DNA of 10,893 bases from an uncultured Clostridia bacterium. GTDB lineage: Bacteria; Bacillota; Clostridia; TANB77; CAG-508. Both the position numbers and the translations under genes were made by a program. Positions 5,983 to 10,893 of this stretch are shown here, piece by piece (within the stretch, counting starts at the first letter, position 1; every line of letters begins with the position of its first letter). Location: positions 1 to 10,893 of the forward strand of contig CAKPOC010000042.1 in NCBI GenBank assembly GCA_934169535.1, read 5' to 3'. Under the pieces are notes generated by a model. It was not told where the DNA came from. It made no database searches and saw only the letters and a program-made list of their open reading frames with translations.

Positions 5983-8601
5983 ATGTCTTTAGGAATTACG
6001 GAAGAACAAAAAAATCATATTAAGGATATGATTGATAATTTAGTTTCAAGAGCTCAAAAAGCTTCAAAAGAGTACATGAAGCTTAATCAAGAACAGGTAA
6101 ATAAAATAGTAAAAGCAATGTCTATGGCAGGTCTAGAACATCACATGGAACTTGCAAAGCTTGCAGTAGAAGAAACTGGAAGGGGAATTTACGAAGATAA
6201 AATTACTAAAAATATGTTTGCTACAGAGTACATTTATCATAGTATAAAATATGATAAAACAGTAGGCGTAATTAATGAAAATGAGGAGGAAGGCTACGAA
6301 GAAATTGCAGAGCCAATAGGAGTAATTGCAGGAGTAACACCTGTTACAAACCCAACTTCTACCACTATGTTTAAGGCATTAATTGCAGCCAAAACAAGAA
6401 ATGTTATAATTTTTGGATTTCACCCAAGTGCTCAAAAATCAAGTACAAGGGCTGCACAAATTTTAAAGGAAGCAGCTGTAAAAGCAGGTGCACCAGAAGA
6501 CTGCATATTATGGATTGAAGAACCTTCAATTCATGCAACATCAATGCTTATGAACCATCCAGGAGTAAATTTGATTTTAGCAACAGGTGGAACAAGCATG
6601 GTTAAAGCTGCGTATTCATGTGGAAAACCAGCTTTAGGAGTAGGCCCTGGAAATGTTCCTTGTTATATTGATAAAACGGCAAAATTAAAAACTTCTGTAA
6701 ATGATTTGGTTCTTTCAAAATCATTTGATAATGGTATGATTTGTGCCTCTGAGCAATCGGTAATAGTAGATAAGGAAATTCACGATGAATTTGAAAAATT
6801 AATGAAAGAAGCAGGCTGCTATTTCTTAAATGAAGAAGAAACAAAAAAGCTTCGTTCATCAATGTTTGTAAAAGAAAAAAATGAAGCCCTAAATGCAGAC
6901 ATAGTAGGGAAAAGTCCTTATGTAATTGCAAAAGGAGCAGGAATTGAAGTTCCAAAAGACACAAAAGTGTTGGTTTTAAAAGAAAATGGAGTAGGAATTG
7001 AATACCCATTTTCAAAAGAAAAATTAAGTCCAGTTTTAGCGTATTATATTGTAGAGAATGAAGATGAGGGAATTGGTCTTGCTGAAAAATTAATTGAGTT
7101 TGGAGGAATGGGACATTCTGCAGTAATTCATTCTGAAAATAAAGAAACTATACAAAAATTTGCAAAGGCTGTAAAAGTAGGCAGAATAATGGTAAATACA
7201 CCTTCAACTCATGGTGGAATTGGAGATATTTACAACACAAATATGCCATCATTAACTTTAGGATGTGGAACATTTGGAGGAAACTCAACAACAGCAAATG
7301 TTTCATCAGTAAACTTAATAAATATTAAAAGAGTTGCGAAAAGGAGAGTTAATATGCAGTGGTTTAAAGTACCAGAAAAAATATATTTTGAAGCAGGATC
7401 AATTGCTTACCTTGAAAAAATGCCAGACATATCAAGAGCTTTTATAGTAACAGATCAAGGCATGGTAAAATTAGGTTATGTAGATAAAATTTTGTATCAT
7501 TTAAGAAACAGAAATCAATATGTTCATTCAGAAATATTTTCTGAGGTAGAGCCAGATCCATCGTTTGCAACAATAAAAAAAGGACTAGCTAGAATAAACG
7601 AATTTAAACCAGATGTAATTATTGCATTAGGTGGAGGAAGCCCAATAGATGCAGCAAAAGGAATGTGGTTATTTTATGAACAACCAGATGCAGACATTGA
7701 AGGAATGAAACTTAAATTTATGGACATAAGAAAACGTACGTATAAGTTCCCTAAATTAGGGGCAAAAGCGAAAATGGTAGCGATACCAACTACTTCAGGA
7801 ACAGGTTCGGAAGTTACTTCATTTGCGGTAATAACTGATAAAGAAAAAAATATAAAATATCCTTTGGCAGACTATGAGTTAACACCAGATGTTGCAATAG
7901 TTGATCCAGATTTAGTAATGAGCCTTCCAAAGTCTGTTACAGCAGATACAGGAATGGACGTTTTAACACATGCTTTAGAAGCATATGTTTCAAACATGGC
8001 ATCAGACTACACAGATGGACTTGCCGAAAAAGCTGCAGAACTTGTATTTAAAAATATAAGGGAAGCATATAATAATGGAGCTGCTAACAAAACAGCAAGG
8101 GAAAAAATGCACAACGCAAGTACAATTGCAGGCATGGCATTTACAAATGCCTTTTTAGGAGTTTGCCATTCAATGGCACATAAAATTGGTGCGGAATTCC
8201 ATCTTCCACATGGAAGAATAAATGCAATTTTGCTACCATATGTAATTAAATATAATGGAGTAAAAAATCCAAGCAAATTAGTGTCATTCCCTAAATATGA
8301 ATACTATATTGCACAAAGAAAATATGCGGATATTTCAAGAAGAATGAATTTCCCAGCATATACGGACGAAGAGGGAGTAATGTCATTAATTAAGGAAGTG
8401 CAAAAATTAAATTCTGATTTAAATATTCCAAAATCATTTAAAGATGCTGGAATAGATGAAAAAGAATGGCTTGCAAAAGTTGATGAACTTGCAGATAGAG
8501 CATTTTCAGATCAATGTACTACTGCAAATCCAAGAGTGCCACTAGTTTTAGAAATAAAACAAATATTACTAGATAGTTACTATGGAAATGAAATAATATA
8601 A
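5983..8601 (+). CDS. adhE: Bifunctional acetaldehyde-CoA/alcohol dehydrogenase
   Basis: 872 residues, the standard AdhE length. It reduces acetyl-CoA to acetaldehyde and then to ethanol with two NADH, the main redox outlet of many fermenting anaerobes. It is cytosolic and forms spirosome filaments in studied relatives. The N-terminal half (about 1-440) is a CoA-acylating aldehyde dehydrogenase with catalytic Cys254 in NGMICASEQ. After a short linker, the C-terminal half (about 458-872) is an iron-dependent alcohol dehydrogenase. That half has NAD-binding GGGSPIDAAK (550-559) and TTSGTGSE (603-610), and metal ligands Asp659, His663, His729 and His743, all present. These sit six residues after the E. 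coli AdhE positions as I recall them. Both catalytic halves look intact. It is transcribed from its own promoter, with a hairpin following the stop. Confidence 0.98.
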   Translation: MSLGITEEQKNHIKDMIDNLVSRAQKASKEYMKLNQEQVNKIVKAMSMAGLEHHMELAKLAVEETGRGIYEDKITKNMFATEYIYHSIKYDKTVGVINENEEEGYEEIAEPIGVIAGVTPVTNPTSTTMFKALIAAKTRNVIIFGFHPSAQKSSTRAAQILKEAAVKAGAPEDCILWIEEPSIHATSMLMNHPGVNLILATGGTSMVKAAYSCGKPALGVGPGNVPCYIDKTAKLKTSVNDLVLSKSFDNGMICASEQSVIVDKEIHDEFEKLMKEAGCYFLNEEETKKLRSSMFVKEKNEALNADIVGKSPYVIAKGAGIEVPKDTKVLVLKENGVGIEYPFSKEKLSPVLAYYIVENEDEGIGLAEKLIEFGGMGHSAVIHSENKETIQKFAKAVKVGRIMVNTPSTHGGIGDIYNTNMPSLTLGCGTFGGNSTTANVSSVNLINIKRVAKRRVNMQWFKVPEKIYFEAGSIAYLEKMPDISRAFIVTDQGMVKLGYVDKILYHLRNRNQYVHSEIFSEVEPDPSFATIKKGLARINEFKPDVIIALGGGSPIDAAKGMWLFYEQPDADIEGMKLKFMDIRKRTYKFPKLGAKAKMVAIPTTSGTGSEVTSFAVITDKEKNIKYPLADYELTPDVAIVDPDLVMSLPKSVTADTGMDVLTHALEAYVSNMASDYTDGLAEKAAELVFKNIREAYNNGAANKTAREKMHNASTIAGMAFTNAFLGVCHSMAHKIGAEFHLPHGRINAILLPYVIKYNGVKNPSKLVSFPKYEYYIAQRKYADISRRMNFPAYTDEEGVMSLIKEVQKLNSDLNIPKSFKDAGIDEKEWLAKVDELADRAFSDQCTTANPRVPLVLEIKQILLDSYYGNEII

Positions 8602-8609
8602 AAATTAAA

Positions 8610-8634
8610 AGGGAGGTCAGAAAGAGGCCTCCTT
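8610..8634 (+). other. RNA hairpin after adhE, without a U-tract
   Basis: A 9-bp stem with two G-T pairs (8610-8618 AGGGAGGTC with 8626-8634) and a 7-base loop, starting 8 bases after the adhE stop. It is followed by ATAGAGGG, not a T-run, so it does not look like an intrinsic terminator. It could stabilise the adhE 3' end or mark an mRNA processing point between adhE and the downstream genes. It contains a ribosome-site-like AGGGAGG, but no start codon follows at useful spacing. Confidence 0.5.
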
Positions 8635-8658
8635 ATAGAGGGAAAATTGGGGAATAAA

Positions 8659-9480
8659 ATGAAGGAAAATAAGAAAATAATAAAAAAAGTACTATTAAGT
8701 ATATTAGTTGCTATAATTGTTTGCATAGCAAGTTTTGTAGTGTATGAAGCTGCAACTGTGCATAATAAGTACTATAAAGATGAAAAAAATTTACAAATAC
8801 CAATATTTGTTTATCACAATTTGGTTGCAGATGAAAGTCAAATTGAATATGACTATATGCAAACAACAGCGCAAACATTTGAAAAACAAATTACAGGACT
8901 TATTAAATTAGGGTATGTTCCAATATCTTATCAAGATTTAATAGACTACTATAATGGACAAAAAGCAATTTCAAAGTGGAGCTTTTTAATTACTTTTGAT
9001 GATGGATATACTGGTGTATATGATTATGCCTATGAAATAGCTAAAAAGTACAATATACCAATTACTTCATTTGCTATAGATGATTGTGTTGGAACTCCTG
9101 GATATTATACATGGGAGCAAGCAAAAGAAATGAAAAATAGCGGGCTTGTTTCAATATATTCTCATGGATTAAGCCATTTAAAATATGATGAAATTGAAGC
9201 AAATGAATTAGTAGACCAAACCAATAAAGCATATGAAAGCCTAAAACAAAATTTACAAGATGAAAATATACTTAAGGTTTTTACATACCCATATGGACTT
9301 AGCACAAATGAAGAAAGGGATGCACTTGGAAAGCAAGGGTATATACAAAATTTAACAGACAATAGAATTAATTTAAGCAATAAATTAGATTTAACAGGAC
9401 TTCATAGGAGTTATCCGTTAAATAATTCAGTATTTAAAATTTTGCTTAAAATTCAATATAGAGTCTTAAAATATGAATAG
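8659..9480 (+). CDS. Membrane-anchored polysaccharide deacetylase (CE4, NodB domain)
   Basis: 273 residues from the ATG at 8659. A TTG four codons earlier (8647) is possible, but the ATG has GGGG about 6 bases before it. A lysine-rich start followed by one hydrophobic segment (residues about 9-29) indicates an N-terminal membrane anchor with the enzyme outside. Carbohydrate esterase family 4 motifs are in order: TFDDG at 112-116 (catalytic base and metal Asp), SHGLSH at 168-173 (metal ligands His169 and His173), and YPYG at 210-213. An early IPIFVYHNL (47-55) resembles the YH motif of exopolysaccharide deacetylases such as IcaB/PgaB. The protein probably removes N-acetyl groups from a cell-surface polymer (peptidoglycan or poly-N-acetylglucosamine); which one cannot be told. 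It lies 57 bases after adhE and 18 bases before the next gene. Confidence 0.88.
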   Translation: MKENKKIIKKVLLSILVAIIVCIASFVVYEAATVHNKYYKDEKNLQIPIFVYHNLVADESQIEYDYMQTTAQTFEKQITGLIKLGYVPISYQDLIDYYNGQKAISKWSFLITFDDGYTGVYDYAYEIAKKYNIPITSFAIDDCVGTPGYYTWEQAKEMKNSGLVSIYSHGLSHLKYDEIEANELVDQTNKAYESLKQNLQDENILKVFTYPYGLSTNEERDALGKQGYIQNLTDNRINLSNKLDLTGLHRSYPLNNSVFKILLKIQYRVLKYE

Positions 9481-9498
9481 CAATATGGAGAAAATTAT

Positions 9499-10077
9499 AT
9501 GAAAATAGGAATAGACTTAGACGGAGTAGTGTTTGACTCAGAAAAAGAATTTAGAATTTTATCAGAAATTTACGATATGAAGGAGCTTAAGCAAAACAGC
9601 AAATTAGATAATAGAGAGGTTTCCTTTCAAAGAAGATTTGACTGGACAGATGAACAAAGTGAAGAATTTTTTAATAAAAATATTAAATGGATAATAGAAA
9701 ATGCAAATGTTATGCCAGGAGCCAAAAGAGTCTTAAAAATGTTAAAAGATGAAGGAAACGAGCTAATTGTAATTACTGCAAGAGGTGGAAAAGATGAAGA
9801 AATAATAGACATTTCACAAAATAAGATAAAAGAAAACGGCATGGATATTTTTGACAAATATTTTTATGCAGTAAAAAATAAAGCAGAAATTTGTAGAAAT
9901 GAAGGAATTGATGTAATGATAGATGATACAACTCAAAATTGCATTGATATTTCAAATGAAGGAATAAAAACTTTATACTTTAGAGATGGGGCTAGTTTTG
10001 AGCTTGCAGAAAGCAATTTGATAAAAACTGTTTACAATTGGGGAGAGGTTTACAGAGAATTAGGAAAAAGAGATTAA
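9499..10077 (+). CDS. HAD-superfamily 5'-nucleotidase-like phosphatase
   Basis: 192 residues. HAD motif I is DLDGV (6-10) with nucleophile Asp6 and acid/base Asp8. Motif II threonine is Thr93 in VITARGG. A motif III lysine is Lys126 or Lys128. Motif IV is MIDDT (140-144) with Asp142 and Asp143. The small helical cap (about 15-70), with FDWTDEQSEEFF, and the overall size resemble the NT5C/YorS/YqfW type of nucleoside 5'-monophosphatases. The substrate is not settled by sequence, and another small phosphatase role is possible. The ATG at 9499 has TGGAG at 9486-9490, 8 bases upstream. Only 18 bases separate it from the deacetylase, so they are likely co-transcribed. No terminator is evident directly after its stop. 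Confidence 0.85.
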   Translation: MKIGIDLDGVVFDSEKEFRILSEIYDMKELKQNSKLDNREVSFQRRFDWTDEQSEEFFNKNIKWIIENANVMPGAKRVLKMLKDEGNELIVITARGGKDEEIIDISQNKIKENGMDIFDKYFYAVKNKAEICRNEGIDVMIDDTTQNCIDISNEGIKTLYFRDGASFELAESNLIKTVYNWGEVYRELGKRD

Positions 10078-10112
10078 TGTATTTTGCAAATAAAATTCTT
10101 TTAAAGAAAGTA

Positions 10113-10143
10113 TTGACTTAGAGCTAACTCAAAGTGATATATA
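10113..10143 (+). promoter_or_regulatory. MerR-type promoter/operator with 19-base spacer
   Basis: TTGACT (10113-10118), a 19-base spacer, then TATATA (10138-10143). A near-perfect dyad, CTTAGAGCTAACTCAAAG (10117-10134), sits between the boxes. It differs at two positions from the fully symmetrical CTTAGAGTTAACTCTAAG. An over-long spacer filled by such a dyad is the hallmark of promoters switched by MerR-family activators. The downstream gene has an AAGGAG site at 10161-10166. No merR gene lies inside the window. Confidence 0.72.
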
Positions 10144-10174
10144 TTATAATATAAAATTGTAAGGAGAAATTTTT

Positions 10175-10699
10175 ATGGAAAAGCAAACAGCAGGAAGAAA
10201 AAATTAGAAAATTTAGCACCTAAATTTGCACAGCTAAATGATGATGTATTATTTGGAGAAGTGTGGTCTAGAGAAGACAAACTTTCATTAAGAGATAGAA
10301 GTATGATAACAATTGCAGCATTAATGGCGCAAGGTTTATTTCCACAGCTAAAATCACATTTTATTTTAGGAAAAAACATGGGATCACTAAAGCTGAAGCT
10401 GTAGAAATTGTAACTCAATTAGCATTTTATAGCGGATGGCCAAAAGCATGGAGTGCACTTGCCTTAATAGAGGAAGTATATGGTGAAGAGCATGGAAATG
10501 AAGAACACAGTGGAGCGTTTGGAATGGGAGAGTCAAACACGGCATATGCCCAATACTTTACAGGAAATTCGTATTTAAAGCCACTTGCTAAAACAGATAA
10601 TGTTTTTGTTGAAATGTAACATTTGAGCCAGGTTGCAGAAACAACTGGCACATCCATTGCGTTTCAAAAAACGGTGGCCAAATTTTAATTTGCTCATAA
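10175..10699 (+). pseudogene. Carboxymuconolactone decarboxylase/cupin fusion protein, frameshifted and 3'-truncated
   Basis: A ribosome site (AAGGAG, 10161-10166) and ATG at 10175 begin MEKQTAGR, then TAG stops the frame at 10205. The protein continues in the next frame from about 10204 (ENLAPKFAQLNDDVLFGEVW...) until TAG at 10402. It then runs from about 10383 (ITKAEAVEIVTQLAFYSGWP...) to TAA at 10617, and last from 10616 (VTFEPGCRNNWHIH, GGQILIC) to TAA at 10697. Joined, these read as an N-terminal CMD/AhpD-like domain (about residues 40-105) plus the first strands of a cupin with the HIH metal motif. Intact members, as I know the family, are about 250 residues; here about 175 can be followed and the second half of the cupin is missing. 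Each break is explained by one lost A. The functions of intact homologues are poorly defined (redox or detoxification). Confidence 0.85.
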
Positions 10700-10744
10700 A
10701 GCAAAGGTATTTAGATTAAGTATTACCAACAAAACCAGAAGTGG

Positions 10745-10773
10745 CAAGGAATTGAACGTTCCTTGATTTTTTT
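10745..10773 (+). terminator. Rho-independent terminator after the broken gene
   Basis: Stem CAAGGAA (10745-10751) with TTCCTTG (10759-10765), a 7-base loop, then A and seven T (10767-10773). Stem plus U-tract fits an intrinsic terminator in the + direction. It may be the original terminator of the decayed gene or one brought in beside the insertion-sequence remnant. Confidence 0.7.
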
Positions 10774-10783
10774 GTGTGAATAA

Positions 10784-10815
10784 CCTTCCGGCTATGCCGG
10801 AGGATTTTTATTTTG
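10784..10815 (+). terminator. Second, GC-rich hairpin with T-rich tail
   Basis: TCCGGC (10787-10792) pairs with GCCGGA (10796-10801) around a TAT loop. C10784-C10785 extend the stem with G10802-G10803 past a one-base bulge. ATTTTTATTTT follows, so it can act as a + strand terminator. It is much more GC-rich than its surroundings. It sits exactly where transposase-like coding on the other strand stops being recognisable, so it may belong to the end of the mobile element. Confidence 0.5.
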
Positions 10816-10893
10816 TTCTTAATTCTTCTGTTATTATAATATTCTATATATTCAATTATATCATTTTCTAATTCTTCTATATTTTTATACTCT

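Larger units (their letters stand above)
10716..10893 (-). mobile_element. IS3-family transposase (OrfB), C-terminal end only, cut by the window edge
   Basis: On the minus strand an open frame enters at 10892 and runs to TAA at 10718-10716 (58 codons). Its first 29 codons (10892-10806) include NIEELENDIIEYIEYYNNRR followed by IKNKIK. That is the typical tail of IS3-family DDE transposases (S/N-x-EEL...I..YI.YYNN.RI..K.K), just after the catalytic Glu. The usual ending, of the GLSPVQYR type, is missing. From 10805 on, the codons pass through the GC-rich hairpin and resemble nothing I know. The copy is therefore probably truncated or degenerate at this end. No terminal inverted repeat or target duplication could be fixed from this side. 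Confidence 0.62.

Noticed and set aside
6602..7015. 137-codon minus-strand open frame inside adhE
   Set aside because: It is fully inside a clear AdhE gene. Its leucine/phenylalanine-rich product looks like the antisense shadow of an A-rich coding strand, and it has no ribosome site context.
10427..10657. 76-codon minus-strand frame over the broken CMD/cupin gene
   Set aside because: The plus strand carries clear, if frameshifted, homology over the same bases, and the minus product resembles nothing known.
1..10893. Alternative genetic code (TGA as tryptophan), suggested by the A/T-rich composition
   Set aside because: TGG encodes tryptophan in conserved positions throughout, and the LD-carboxypeptidase frame ends properly at a TGA. 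No conserved tryptophan is written as TGA.
1..10893. CRISPR array, defence island, prophage, tRNA or rRNA genes
   Set aside because: No spaced direct repeats, integrase, phage structural genes, or cloverleaf/rRNA-like sequences were seen. Apart from the IS3 remnant, the genes are metabolic or housekeeping.

Overview
The window looks like a chromosomal segment from an AT-rich, low-GC Gram-positive anaerobe, most likely a member of the Clostridia. The evidence is the very A/T-rich codon use, strong AGGAGG-type ribosome binding sites, consensus sigma-A promoters, TGA used as a stop, a clostridial-type bifunctional AdhE, and a leucyl-tRNA synthetase of bacterial type. No species can be assigned from the sequence alone.

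Layout. (1) 1-2088, + strand: a tightly packed, overlapping trio. It holds the 3' end of an LD-carboxypeptidase (S66 family), a family 4 uracil-DNA glycosylase with iron-sulfur cysteines, and a stand-alone GltD-like FAD/NAD(P)H iron-sulfur oxidoreductase. It ends at a 14-bp bidirectional hairpin terminator (2092-2128). (2) 2127-3218, - strand: an unrecognised cytoplasmic protein with an HELIH zinc-protease motif and a downstream glutamate, with its own promoter. (3) 3391-5787, - strand: leuS, with its own terminator and promoter. (4) 5815-5982: a compact divergent promoter region serving leuS and adhE, with near-consensus -35/-10 boxes on both strands. (5) 5983-10077, + strand: adhE, then a membrane-anchored polysaccharide deacetylase and a small HAD-family nucleotidase, probably partly co-transcribed. 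A U-less hairpin lies between adhE and the deacetylase. (6) 10078-10893: a decayed region. A carboxymuconolactone decarboxylase/cupin gene still has a MerR-type promoter and a ribosome binding site, but is broken by three single-base losses and a 3' truncation. Two tandem hairpins follow, then the C-terminal end of an IS3-family transposase on the - strand running off the right edge.

How the genes fit together. Most of the window is housekeeping: DNA repair (uracil removal), translation (LeuRS), redox/nitrogen metabolism (GltD-like), fermentative NADH disposal and ethanol formation (AdhE), and cell-wall turnover or modification (LD-carboxypeptidase, polysaccharide deacetylase). I see no defence island, CRISPR array, prophage or biosynthetic cluster. 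The least explained coding sequence is the HELIH protein at 2127-3218. The most informative non-coding region is the right end, where a regulated gene has decayed next to an insertion-sequence remnant.
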